Positions 36,263 through 43,914 are shown, counted from the stretch's first letter. The stretch is 64,000 nucleotides of DNA from JACVRW01 sp963837445 (GCA_963837445.1 CAWINK010000020.1:248001-312000), one strand, 5' to 3'. The notes: generated from the sequence alone by a model not told the origin. Numbers and translations are program-made.

Positions 36263-36291
36263 CCGCGATCCCCGTCTACGGTCGCGCGTAG
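36263..36291 (+). repeat. 29-bp exact repeat, copy 2
   Basis: Exact copy of the SDR 3' end at 34541-34569, without the rest of that gene. On the minus strand it supplies the last codons and stop of the EcsC-like gene. Confidence 0.9.
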
Positions 36292-36920
36292 TACTGAAGG
36301 GTGCGCTGCCCGAGCTGCTTCGTGACCTTCCCGTTCTGGAAGGCGCCGATCGGCGCGCCGATGAACGGGATCAGCTTGCCCGCGTAGCGACGCGCCAGGC
36401 GCCGCGCGAGGTACTTCGCGAGCTTGAGGTGGAGAGCGTCGGTCCTGCGGGAGCTGAGCGCCCGCTCGACCATTGCCTGGGCCATCCGCTTGCCGATGCC
36501 GTCGAGCGCCTCCCGCGCCTCGGCCGGGGTGTCGTACAGGCCCTGGAGCGCGAGGTACTCGGCGGGGCGCATCGGGTGGCGCGGGTCGTAGCCGTACGCC
36601 GCTGCGATGTAGAAGACCATGCGGCTCTGGATCCAGAGCAGGGCGACGATGTCGGGGGCCAGCGTCACCACCCCGCCGATGCCCAGCGCGCCGCCCTCGA
36701 GCCGGGCGAGCCGCACGTGCTTCTTGTACGCCTCGCGGGCGAGTGACTCGGGGGTGTGTCCCGGGCCGGCGATCCGCACCCACTCCTCGGCCTGCGGCCC
36801 GAAGCGCTCGGCCGCGGCGAGCGCGATGAACTCGGGCGCGCGGTCGGGCTCCGCGAGCATGCGGTCCCACAGCCGCTGGGGCGGGCGCTCGAGCTGGCCG
36901 ATTTCGGTCGAGGCCTCCAC
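36276..36920 (-). CDS. EcsC-family protein
   Basis: 214 residues. Pattern AREAYKKHVRLARLEGGALG, GGVVTLAPDIVALLWIQSRMVFYIAAAYGYDP and KLIPFIGAPIGAFQN matches the EcsC/YaaC-like family of membrane-associated proteins of unclear role (named from the Bacillus ecs ABC locus, but no ABC genes adjoin here). Start GTG 36920 is 8 bases after TAGCCT on the minus strand; the same palindrome serves the divergent ferritin-like gene. Its C-terminus runs into the 29-bp repeat, so the original end may have been altered. Confidence 0.82.
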   Translation of the reverse strand: MEASTEIGQLERPPQRLWDRMLAEPDRAPEFIALAAAERFGPQAEEWVRIAGPGHTPESLAREAYKKHVRLARLEGGALGIGGVVTLAPDIVALLWIQSRMVFYIAAAYGYDPRHPMRPAEYLALQGLYDTPAEAREALDGIGKRMAQAMVERALSSRRTDALHLKLAKYLARRLARRYAGKLIPFIGAPIGAFQNGKVTKQLGQRTLQYYARP

Positions 36921-36928
36921 GCGGCTTG

Positions 36929-36938
36929 AGGCTAGCCT
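36929..36938. promoter_or_regulatory. Palindromic shared -10 for ecsC-like and ferritin-like genes
   Basis: AGGCTAGCCT is a perfect 10-bp palindrome that reads TAGCCT on both strands. It is 6 bases before ATG 36945 on the plus strand and 8 bases before GTG 36920 on the minus strand, so one sequence can serve two opposite leaderless promoters. Confidence 0.55.
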
Positions 36939-36944
36939 GTGTGT

Positions 36945-37433
36945 ATGGGGATTCTTGACGACGATATGAAGGACGACCGCGAGCAGATGCTCGAGATGCT
37001 CACGCGTGCGTATTGGATGGAGATCGAGACCGTGATGAGCTACATCACGAACTCGATCAACCCGGATGGGGTGCGCGCGCAGGAGATCATCGAGTCACTC
37101 AACCAGGACATCCAGGAGGAGCTGGCGCACGCGCGCGAGTTCGGCGCTCGCATCAAGGAGCTATACGGCGTGGTGCCGGGTTCGCTCGACTTCAAGGCCG
37201 AGCAGACCTTCCTCCAGCCGCCTGACGAGCAGACCGACATCGTCCACGTGATCAAGGGAGTGATCGAGGCGGAGTCCGGCGCCATCGAGCACTACAACCG
37301 GATCATCGAGTTCTGCGAGGGCCGCGACCCGGTCACGCAGGACATGGTCATCACCATCCTGCGCGACGAGGAGGGCCACCGGCGGCTCTTCGAGGGCTTC
37401 CTGCGCGAGTACAGGGCCGAGGGCCTGGCCTAA
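36945..37433 (+). CDS. Ferritin-like (bacterioferritin-type) di-iron protein
   Basis: 162 residues, four-helix bundle. Likely metal ligands: Glu in YWMEIETVMSY, ExxH in QEELAHAREF, Glu/H in GVIEAESGAIEHYNRI, and DEEGHRRLFEGF. Fits the ferritin-like/rubrerythrin superfamily without the C-terminal rubredoxin finger. Possible role in iron storage or oxidant defence. Start ATG 36945 set by the 6-base distance from TAGCCT. Ends next to a short direct repeat and converges on DUF4396. Confidence 0.85.
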   Translation: MGILDDDMKDDREQMLEMLTRAYWMEIETVMSYITNSINPDGVRAQEIIESLNQDIQEELAHAREFGARIKELYGVVPGSLDFKAEQTFLQPPDEQTDIVHVIKGVIEAESGAIEHYNRIIEFCEGRDPVTQDMVITILRDEEGHRRLFEGFLREYRAEGLA

Positions 37434-37451
37434 CTGGCCGAGGGCCTGGCC
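37415..37451. repeat. 16-bp direct repeat, 21-bp period
   Basis: GGCCGAGGGCCTGGCC occurs at 37415-37430 (end of the ferritin-like gene) and again at 37436-37451. Each unit begins and ends with GGCC and can fold back on itself; located between convergent genes, it may help terminate both. Confidence 0.7.
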
Positions 37452-37991
37452 CTAACCACCCAGCGCCTCCGCGATCAGCACGATCGCGCCGAAGGTCGCC
37501 GCGATCACAGCGACCGTCCCAACCACGCGCGGCGAGGGCCCGCCGTGGATCCCGGTCTCGTGCACCGCCGTGTGGCCCTTACCGCGCTGGAGGAGCCAGC
37601 GGTTGACCGGGTAGGCCGCGAAGCCCGCGACGGCGAGCGCCACCGAGAGCGAGCCCCAGAAGAGGGTGTTGGTGAGGCCGGCCTCCATCGCCCCCGGGAT
37701 GGCGAGCATGATCGCGTTGTCGACGACCTCCATGATGGCGATCGAGAGCGTGTCAGAGGCCAGCGCGATCGGAATCACAACGCTCAGGGCAAGCCCGCCG
37801 CGGAGAAGCGGGAGACTCGTGAGCGTGTAGCCGAACAGGAACGCGAGCGCGACCGCCAGGGCCACAGTTCCCCACTCCGACCAGCCGAGGGCCGTGCCGA
37901 TGACCATGCCGGCAACCTCGCCGATCGCGCAGCCGGTGAGGCAGTGAAGCGTGGCGCTGAGCGCCATCTGGTTCACGTCCTGCTCGTGCAT
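37452..37991 (-). CDS. DUF4396 integral membrane protein
   Basis: 179 residues. Cytoplasmic start MHEQDVNQMALSATLHCLTGCAIGEVAG has the HC..GC..GE pattern of DUF4396, followed by about five membrane helices (TVALAVALAFLFGYTLTSL, ALSVVIPIALASDTLSIAIM, AIMLAIPGAMEAGLTNTLFW, LSVALAVAGFAAYPVNRWLL and VVGTVAVIAATFGAIVLIAEA). The conserved His/Cys could bind a metal. Function not established. Confidence 0.8.
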   Translation of the reverse strand: MHEQDVNQMALSATLHCLTGCAIGEVAGMVIGTALGWSEWGTVALAVALAFLFGYTLTSLPLLRGGLALSVVIPIALASDTLSIAIMEVVDNAIMLAIPGAMEAGLTNTLFWGSLSVALAVAGFAAYPVNRWLLQRGKGHTAVHETGIHGGPSPRVVGTVAVIAATFGAIVLIAEALGG

Positions 37992-38032
37992 CTAGTCCCG
38001 CAACGCTAGATACCATCGTCTCGCTGGTGCAA

Positions 38033-38105
38033 GGCGAGGTAGCTCAGTTGGTAGAGCACACGACTGAAAATCGTGGTGTCGCCGGTTCGATTCCGGCCCT
38101 CGCCA
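38033..38105 (+). tRNA. tRNA-Phe (anticodon GAA)
   Basis: 73 bases fold as a cloverleaf: acceptor GGCGAGG/CCTCGCC, D-arm GCTC...GAGC with AGTTGGTAG, anticodon stem CACGA/TCGTG with loop CTGAAAA (GAA, Phe), T-arm GCCGG-TTCGATT-CCGGC. Discriminator A; CCA is not encoded (ATCTGG follows). Confidence 0.97.
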
Positions 38106-38201
38106 TCTGGCTGGCTGCGGCGCATCGCCAGGCTGTGTCATCGGGCCGCTCGCGTGCGCAGCACGCGTCGCGACCCTCTTCCTTGCCTGGCGGGCGCCTC
38201 G

Positions 38202-38268
38202 CCGGCAGCTGGCGAGGGCTTCGCCCTCACCATCTGACCGGCAGCTGGCGAGGGCGCCTCACCATCCG
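38202..38268. repeat. Tandem GC-rich repeats downstream of tRNA-Phe
   Basis: Two units starting CCGGCAGCTGGCGAGGGC at 38202 and 38238. Unit 1 continues TTCGCCCTCACCATCTGA, giving a GGCGAGGGC-TT-CGCCCTC hairpin, and resembles the tRNA 3' flank (CCCTCGCCATCTGG). A third related hairpin lies at 38918-38951, on the other side of the DHFR-like gene. The rest of 38106-38304 has no gene that I can support. Confidence 0.7.
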
Positions 38269-38304
38269 CCGCGCTGGTCGCTACGCCGATCCGACGTCGG
38301 GCAC

Positions 38305-38868
38305 TCAGTGCCTGGTCTCGTACCTGGTCAGGACCACGCCCTCGGGAAACGTCCGGGTCTCCACCAGGGTCAGGTTCACCCAGTTGTCCAGGGCCGTAAA
38401 GAACGGCGTGCCGCTGCCCACCAAGACCGGTGCGGTGGCCAGCACGTACTCGTCGATCAGCCCGGCCCGCATCGCCGCTGCGGCAAGTGTGGCGCCGCCG
38501 ATGTCAATGGGGCCGCCATCCTCGGCCTTGAGCCGGGTGATCTCGGTGACCGCGTCGCCGGTGACCAGGCGGGTGTTCCAGTCGACCGTGCGGATCGTGG
38601 AGGAGAACACCACCTTCGGCATATCCTGCCAGCGGCGGGCGAACTCGATCTCCGCCGGTGTGGCGCCGGGCTGCTGGTCGGCGGTCGGCCAGTGGGAACT
38701 CATCGTCTCCCACAGTTTGCGGCCATAGAGCGCCAGGCCGGTCGCCCCCACCCGGTCGGACCACCACTGGAACAGCTCGTCGCTCGGCACGCTCCAGCCG
38801 ATGTCGTCGCCGGGCGCGGCGATGTAGCCGTCCAGGCTCAGGTTCATGGCAAAGGTCAGTTTCCGCAT
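38305..38868 (-). CDS. Dihydrofolate reductase-like (RibD C-terminal family) protein
   Basis: 187 residues: MRKLTFAMNLSLDGYIAAPGDD start typical of the YyaP/RibD-C family, LYGRKLWETMSSHW, KVVFSSTIRTVDWNTRL, DIGGATLAAAAMRAGLIDEYVL and GTPFF. Probably an NADPH-dependent reductase; substrate unknown and unlikely to be the housekeeping folate enzyme. ATG 38868 follows GGGAGG. It lies between the repeats at 38202-38268 and 38918-38951, suggesting insertion as a unit next to tRNA-Phe. Confidence 0.85.
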   Translation of the reverse strand: MRKLTFAMNLSLDGYIAAPGDDIGWSVPSDELFQWWSDRVGATGLALYGRKLWETMSSHWPTADQQPGATPAEIEFARRWQDMPKVVFSSTIRTVDWNTRLVTGDAVTEITRLKAEDGGPIDIGGATLAAAAMRAGLIDEYVLATAPVLVGSGTPFFTALDNWVNLTLVETRTFPEGVVLTRYETRH

Positions 38869-38917
38869 GGCGTCAGCCTCCCGTGAGTCGGAATTCGGCG
38901 TACAGACCAGCACGCGT

Positions 38918-38951
38918 GAGCTGGCGAGGGCTGCGCCCTCGCTACTTCTGA
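38918..38951. repeat. Hairpin repeat flanking the DHFR-like gene
   Basis: GAGCTGGCGAGGGCTGCGCCCTCGC: arms GGCGAGGGC/GCCCTCGC around a short loop, related to the units at 38202 and 38238. It overlaps the stop of the PKD gene and may terminate it. Confidence 0.65.
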
Positions 38952-40364
38952 ACCTTCACCTTCGCCGTGCCGGCGGTCGTGTAGCTGGCGCCCTTTGTCT
39001 TGAAGGCGATCTTCACGACGTAGGTGCCGGGCTTCAGGCCCTTGGGCAGGCGCAGTCGCTGCTTCGTCTCGCCGGCCGATAGGCCCACGGTCAGCCGTGA
39101 GTACACCTTCTTCCCGCGCGTGAGGCGCAGGGTCGAGCACGCCCGCCTGCTCTGCCTGCGCGCCGAGGACGAGCTGCTTGGCCTTGCGGAGCCGGACGCG
39201 CTTCGGCACCACGACCCGGATGCTTCCGATCTGTACTCCCGGGACCCGCACGTCCGGCTTGTCCGGCACGTCAGGCTTGTCCGGCACGTCCGGCTTCTCC
39301 GGCGTGATGGGCGCGGCCTCCACCGTGATGGACTTCTGCGCCACCGACTCGTTGCCGGCCTTGTCCTTCTGGTGGAACGCAACCACGTAGGTGCCGGGGC
39401 TGGCGAACGAGTGGCTCACGGAGTCGCCTGCGATGGCCGGGGTGCCGTCGCCGAACTCCCAGCGCGACGTGCTCGGGTCGAGGCCTGCGCCCGAGTCGCT
39501 CGCCTCCGGTGAGAGGGCCACCTGCTCGCCGACTCGGACCACAGTCTTCGACGCGTTGACCGCCAGCGTCGGGCCCTGCCGGTCCAGCACGACGGTGTCG
39601 CACTGCGGGTCCGAGAGGTTCGCCTGGCTGGGGCTCCCGGTCTGATTGGACGAGCTCGCGTTGTTCGGCACCGCGGCGTCGGCCGCGACCGCGCAGACGG
39701 TGACCGGGCCGTCCGGCAGTTGAGAGGCATCGACGCCGCAGCTGAACGTGGTGTTCTTGCTGCCGCTGGCCGGCACGCTGCACTCGGACCGGTACGCGTG
39801 CTGCTCGCAGGGACTCGCCCCCGCCGTCACGCACACGAAGTTCGCCGGATTGGGGCCCGCCACGTCGTCCTGGAAGCCGATCGACAGCGGAATCGTCTGC
39901 TGCTTGGTGGCGTCGGCGCCTCCGGCAAGGGTGACCGACGTGGTCGGCTTGGATCGGTCGATCGTCGTGTGCGCGCGCTTCCCCTGGTTCGTGCCGTTCG
40001 TGCACGAGTTCGGGCCATCGGGGAAGTGCAGGCTGTCGTTGGGGAGCGAGAACTCGCCGGTCACGCAGATCGCGTAGTTCGAGCCGTGCTGGAGTGTGGC
40101 CACGCCGCTCCAGTCGAGCCAGGCGGTTCCGCTCAGGGACACCGTCACGGTGGTCTCGGAGACCTGGGCGCTGTTCTGGTAGTAGCGAACACGGAGTCGG
40201 TAGGTGTCGCTGCCGCTCGGGGCCTGCCAGCTAATCCACTGGGTGTTGTTGGCCGAGTTCGTGAAGGCCGGCTCGCCGGTGCCTTCCACGTTCACGTCGG
40301 CCATGGCCGGCGCGGCAACAACGAGAGCCGCGACGACGACGATGAGTGTGAACAAGGGCTTCAT
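38942..40364 (-). CDS. Secreted PKD-domain protein (frameshift near its C-terminus)
   Basis: About 473 residues. ATG 40364 follows AAAAGGAG. Signal peptide LFTLIVVVAALVVAAPAMA, two beta-sandwich regions (TYRLRVRYYQNSAQVSETTV; the TTSVTLAGGADATKQQTIPL region with cysteines), a PKD domain (SRWEFGDGTPAIAGDSVSHS, PGTYVVAFHQKDKAGNES), then PDVPDK repeats and a basic C-terminal beta domain. A single-base frame change near 39140 splits the tail: the other frame continues CSTLRLTRGKKVYSRLTVGL and ends in AKVKVQK at 38942. Likely a surface adhesion or scaffold protein. Confidence 0.78.
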
Positions 40365-40533
40365 GGGTCTCCTTTTCAAGCTGATGACCGCATGCTGGCC
40401 CAGCTGAACCCCCCGCACATCGTGGGCAACCCGCAACTTGACCCCTAACTTTTCGACCCGGACCCCTAGACGCTGTCGAAATCGCCGCTCCCCATTCGTC
40501 TGATACGCGACCATCCAGACAAAGGAGGACGCG

Positions 40534-40893
40534 ATGAAGTACCTGCTGCTGATCCACCATGGCGACGCCGCTACCCCGCAGGACCCTGGCGCCTGGGCGA
40601 AGCTCTCCGATGACGAGCAGAAGGCCGTCTACGCCGACTACATGGCGATCAACCAGACCGAGGGCGTGAGCCCCGGGCTCTGGCTCGACCAGCCGGACAC
40701 CGCGACAACGGTGCGCGTCGAGGACGGGAAGACGTTGACCACCGACGGCCCGTTCGCGGAGATCAAGGAGGCGATCGGCGGCTACCTCGTTTTCGAAGCG
40801 GATGACCTCGACGCGGCGATCGAGCTGGCCGCGCGGATTCCGGCGGCACGCCTGGGTGGCGCCGTCGAGGTGCGCCCGGTGGTGGAGCGCTAG
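40534..40893 (+). CDS. YCII/DGPF-domain protein, copy 1
   Basis: 119 residues with MKYLLLIHHGD, ATTVRVEDGKTLTTDGPFAE (the DGPF motif) and DDLDAAIELAARIPAARLGG. Ferredoxin-like fold, cytoplasmic. ATG 40534 follows AAAGGAGG. DGPF proteins accompany ECF42 sigma factors, and a sigma gene follows at once; the TAG stop (40891-40893) is embedded in the sigma reading frame. A second such pair lies at 55036-56669. Confidence 0.88.
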   Translation: MKYLLLIHHGDAATPQDPGAWAKLSDDEQKAVYADYMAINQTEGVSPGLWLDQPDTATTVRVEDGKTLTTDGPFAEIKEAIGGYLVFEADDLDAAIELAARIPAARLGGAVEVRPVVER

Positions 40894-42059
40894 CGATTCT
40901 CGAGCAGGTCTTCCGCGACCAGTGGGGCCGTGTCCTGGCCACGCTGATCGGCTTCCTCGGCGACTTCGACCTCGCCGAGGAAGCCACGCAGGAGGCCTTT
41001 GCGGTCGCCGCTGAGCGCTGGCCTCGCGACGGACTCCCATCGAACCCGGGCGTCTGGCTCGTCACCACTGCGCGCAACCGGGCGATCGACCGGATTCGAC
41101 GCGATCGCACACTGGCCGCGAAGACCCGGCTCCTCGAGATCCCCGAGGCGGTGGAGGACAGCGTGGACGACACGACGTTCCCTGACGAACGGCTCGAGCT
41201 CGTCTTCACCTGCTGCCACCCTGCGCTCGCCACCGACGCCCAGGTGGCGCTCACACTGCGCACTCTCGGCGGCCTGACCACGCCCGAGATCGCACGCGCC
41301 TTCCTGGTCGGTGAACCCACGATGGCGCAGCGGCTCGTGCGCGCGAAGCGGAAGATCAAGGCGGCCGGGATCCCGTTCCGGGTGCCGCCCGACCACCTGC
41401 TGCCGGATCGGCTCGCCGCCGTGCTGGCGGTCGTCTACCTGATCTTCAACGAGGGCTACGGCGGTCGCGGCGAGTTGGCGGCGGAGGCGATCCGGCTCGG
41501 CCGGGCGCTCGCGGAGCTGATGCCCGACGAGCCGGAGGTACACGGCCTCCTGGCACTGATGCTGTTGCACGACGCCCGTCGCGAGGCTCGGTTTCGCGAC
41601 GGCGAGCTCGTATTGCTGGCCGACCAGGATCCCGCCCTCTGGGACTCGCAACAGATCGCCGCCGGGCGCCGGGCGCTCGACCGCGCGCTCGCTCTGCACG
41701 GCCGCGGCCCCTACGTAGTGCAGGCGGCGATCGCGTCGCTCCACGCGGACGAGCCACGCGACTGGCCCCAGATCGCCGCGCTCTACGGCGAGCTCGTCCG
41801 GCTCACCAACTCGCCGGTGGTGGAGCTGAGCAGGGCCGTGGCGGTGGCAGAGGCCGATGGCTCCGAGGCAGGTCTCGAGATCGTCGACCGCCTCGATCTC
41901 GACGACTACCGCTACCTGCACTCCACCCGCGGCGAGCTTCTGGGGCGGCTCGGCAGGACGGCGGAGGCCCGCGAGGCATACGGCCGGGCGCTCACGCTCG
42001 CTCACGACGACGCCGAGCGCCGCCTCCTCGAGCGCCGGCTGACGGAGCTCGGCGCGTAG
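40890..42059 (+). CDS. ECF42-type RNA polymerase sigma factor, copy 1
   Basis: About 388 residues: region 2 (LIGFLGDFDLAEEATQEAF, NPGVWLVTTARNRAIDRIRR), region 4 (ALTLRTLGGLTTPEIARAFL, TMAQRLVRAKRKI) and the ~200-residue C-terminal TPR-like extension of group ECF42 (LIFNEGYGG, LALMLLHDARREAR, REAYGRALTLAHDDAERRLL). No ATG, GTG or TTG occurs in frame between the in-frame TGA at 40803 and region 2; the feature start is where the frame passes the DGPF stop (CTA GCG). Translation start is unresolved. Confidence 0.85.
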   Translation, partial: LAILEQVFRDQWGRVLATLIGFLGDFDLAEEATQEAFAVAAERWPRDGLPSNPGVWLVTTARNRAIDRIRRDRTLAAKTRLLEIPEAVEDSVDDTTFPDERLELVFTCCHPALATDAQVALTLRTLGGLTTPEIARAFLVGEPTMAQRLVRAKRKIKAAGIPFRVPPDHLLPDRLAAVLAVVYLIFNEGYGGRGELAAEAIRLGRALAELMPDEPEVHGLLALMLLHDARREARFRDGELVLLADQDPALWDSQQIAAGRRALDRALALHGRGPYVVQAAIASLHADEPRDWPQIAALYGELVRLTNSPVVELSRAVAVAEADGSEAGLEIVDRLDLDDYRYLHSTRGELLGRLGRTAEAREAYGRALTLAHDDAERRLLERRLTELGA

Positions 42060-42069
42060 AGTTGAACGC

Positions 42070-42384
42070 GTGAGCGAGCCACTCCCGATCGCCTGCACGC
42101 TAGGCGCCACCGACCTTCGGGCCCGTGGGGAAGAACTGCGCGCGCTCGGCGGCGACGGGCTTCTGGACGCGACCGAGGAGCCGGGCCGGGCGATCCTCCG
42201 CTTCCGGCCGGATCACTCGGTCCGCGAGCGCGTGGAAGCCCTCGTGGCGGCGGAATCCGAGTGCTGCGCCTTCCTCGACTTCAGGGTCGAGCACGGCGAT
42301 GCGGCCACCGTGCTCACCATCTCCGCGCCGAACGGGGGCGCGGAGATTGTTCACGAGCTCGCGGCGGCGCTCGCCGGGCGCTAG
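42070..42384 (+). CDS. Conserved small cytoplasmic protein of unknown function
   Basis: 104 residues beginning with GTG 42070: LPIACTLGATDLRARGEELRAL, then AESECCAFLDFRVEH and VLTISAPNGG. The adjacent cysteines (ESECC) plus IACTL suggest a possible metal or thiol site. A TAGAGT -10-like box (42057-42062), formed in part by the sigma gene stop, precedes the start by 7 bases. Converges on the MFS gene. I do not recognise a named family. Confidence 0.7.
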   Translation: MSEPLPIACTLGATDLRARGEELRALGGDGLLDATEEPGRAILRFRPDHSVRERVEALVAAESECCAFLDFRVEHGDAATVLTISAPNGGAEIVHELAAALAGR

Positions 42385-43841
42385 GCCGGGACGGGTGCGG
42401 CGTCGCCGCGGCGGGCCGCCTCGGCCATCTCGCGGCTGTCGCGCGAGCTGATCAGCACCGCGGCGAGCACCGCGCCCACCAACGCGATCCCGGCGCCGGC
42501 CAGGAAGGCGTCCTGGAAGCCCTCGGTGAGCGCCACCGCCCGGCTGGTCTCACCGGCGGCGAACACGTCGTCCGTGCGACCCGTCGAGATCGTCGCGAGC
42601 ACCGCCAGGCCGAGCGCGCCGCCCACCTGCTGGGAGGTGTTGATCAGCCCCGAGGCCAGGCCCGCCTCTGACGGGTTGGTGCCGGTGACCGCCGCGATCG
42701 TGACGGGCACGAAGGCGAGGCCGAGGCCCACGGCGGCGAGCATCGAGGGGAAGAGGACGTCGCCGACGTAGGTGCCGCCAGGTGCGCTCACGTGGCTGAA
42801 CCAGAAGAGTCCGCCGGCGATGAGCAGCATCCCCGCGATCAGGACCGGCTTGAATCCGAACCGCGACACGAGCTGAGACGCGCCGCCCGCGGAGACGATG
42901 ATCAGCCCGGCGAGCGGCAGGTACGCCAGCCCGGCCTTCAGCGGCTCGTAGCCCATCACCTGCTGCATGTAGAGCGAGATGAAGAAGAACATCGCGAACA
43001 GCGCCATGCCGAGCAGCAGCCCGATCACGTTCGCCCCGCGCAGGGTGCGCAGCCGGAAGATCGTGAAGGGCATGAGCGGGTAGCGGCGGCGGCGTTCGAT
43101 CAGCACGAACGCCACCAGCAGCGCCACCGAGAGGGCCCCGAGCGCAAGCGTCTGGGTCGAGCCCCAGCCGGCGTTGTTCGCGTCGACGAGCGTGTAGACG
43201 AGCAGCGCGAGGCCCGCGGTCACCGAGACCGCACCCGCGATGTCGAACGAGGGGCTCGACTGGTCGCGGCTTTCGTCCAGGAGCCGCGGAGCGATCAGCG
43301 CGGCCGCGATCCCGATCGGCACGTTCACGAACAGCACCCACTCCCAGCCGGCCCACTCGGTGAGCATCCCGCCGAGCAGTACGCCAACAGCACCGCCGGA
43401 GCCGGCCACGGCGCCCCAGACTCCGAGTGCCCTGTTGCGCTCGGAGCCCTCGGCGAAGGTTGTGGTGAGGATCGAGAGCGCGGCCGGGGAGATCAGCGCG
43501 GCGCCGAGGCCCTGCACGCCGCGGGCCGCAACCAGCATCACGTCGCTCTGGGCGAGCCCTCCGACCAGCGAGGCGAGCGCGAACAGCCACATGCCGTAGA
43601 CGAACATGCGCCGGCGGCCGAGCAGGTCGGCCAGCCGTCCGCCGAGCAGGAGGAAGCCGCCGAACACGAGCGTGTACGCGTTCACGACCCAGGACAGGTC
43701 GTCCTGGGCGAAATCAAGGTCGCGCCCGATCGAGGGAAGGGCCACGTTCACGATCGACGCGTCGAGCACGACCACGAACTGAGCCATGGCGAGCAGTGCG
43801 AGGACGAAGTTCTTTGCGCGGGCGGTATCTGCTGGGCTCAT
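42381..43841 (-). CDS. DHA2-family MFS multidrug efflux transporter
   Basis: 486 residues, about 14 membrane helices, proton-driven drug/H+ antiporter of the EmrB/QacA type. Diagnostic motif C-like LDASIVNVALPSIGRDL in helix 1, motif A GGRLADLLGRRRMFV in loop 2-3, and GSGGAVGVLLGGML in helix 5. ATG 43841 follows GAGGAA. A strong minus-strand promoter and two palindromic operators separate it from the divergent TetR gene, so it is probably repressed by that protein. Confidence 0.93.
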   Translation of the reverse strand: MSPADTARAKNFVLALLAMAQFVVVLDASIVNVALPSIGRDLDFAQDDLSWVVNAYTLVFGGFLLLGGRLADLLGRRRMFVYGMWLFALASLVGGLAQSDVMLVAARGVQGLGAALISPAALSILTTTFAEGSERNRALGVWGAVAGSGGAVGVLLGGMLTEWAGWEWVLFVNVPIGIAAALIAPRLLDESRDQSSPSFDIAGAVSVTAGLALLVYTLVDANNAGWGSTQTLALGALSVALLVAFVLIERRRRYPLMPFTIFRLRTLRGANVIGLLLGMALFAMFFFISLYMQQVMGYEPLKAGLAYLPLAGLIIVSAGGASQLVSRFGFKPVLIAGMLLIAGGLFWFSHVSAPGGTYVGDVLFPSMLAAVGLGLAFVPVTIAAVTGTNPSEAGLASGLINTSQQVGGALGLAVLATISTGRTDDVFAAGETSRAVALTEGFQDAFLAGAGIALVGAVLAAVLISSRDSREMAEAARRGDAAPVPA

Positions 43842-43859
43842 GTGCGGTTCCTCACTAAA

Positions 43860-43875
43860 CGGAATAGTGGTTCCG
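43860..43875. promoter_or_regulatory. TetR operator 1
   Basis: CGGAATAGTGGTTCCG: inverted CGGAA/TTCCG half sites. Located downstream of the MFS promoter -10, around the expected transcript start. Shares 13 of 16 bases with operator 2 at 43891-43906, 31 bases away. Confidence 0.7.
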
Positions 43876-43884
43876 GTTTGGGAA

Positions 43885-43914
43885 AATATACGGAACCGTG
43901 GTTCCGCTTGTCAA
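43885..43914 (-). promoter_or_regulatory. MFS efflux gene promoter
   Basis: TTGACA (-35, minus strand, 43914 to 43909), 18-base spacer, TATATT (-10, 43890 to 43885). This is the closest match to the sigma-70 consensus that I saw in the window; the spacer contains operator 2. Confidence 0.75.
43891..43906. promoter_or_regulatory. TetR operator 2
   Basis: CGGAACCGTGGTTCCG: 7-bp arms CGGAACC/GGTTCCG around GT. It fills the spacer of the MFS promoter, so binding would block polymerase, and it lies about 20 bases upstream of the TetR gene -10 (TAAGAT, 43925-43930). Confidence 0.75.

Noticed and set aside
37415..37451. Possible CRISPR-like or tandem array
   Set aside because: Only two units with 5-base spacing. 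No CRISPR array, cas gene or phage/IS gene was seen anywhere in the window.
38856..38941. Read-through extension of the PKD protein to 38856
   Set aside because: Sequence after the frame change has antisense-like composition; the alternative frame ending at 38942 keeps a sensible beta domain.
40880..40900. Classic -1 frameshift signal at the DGPF-sigma junction
   Set aside because: No X-XXY-YYZ heptamer or obvious downstream pseudoknot was found, so only the unusual junction itself is reported.
40887..40905. Simple sequencing error as explanation for the missing sigma start
   Set aside because: Not fully excluded, but the independent second pair at 55416-55430 shows the same frame relation and GCTAGCG, so it was kept as a finding.
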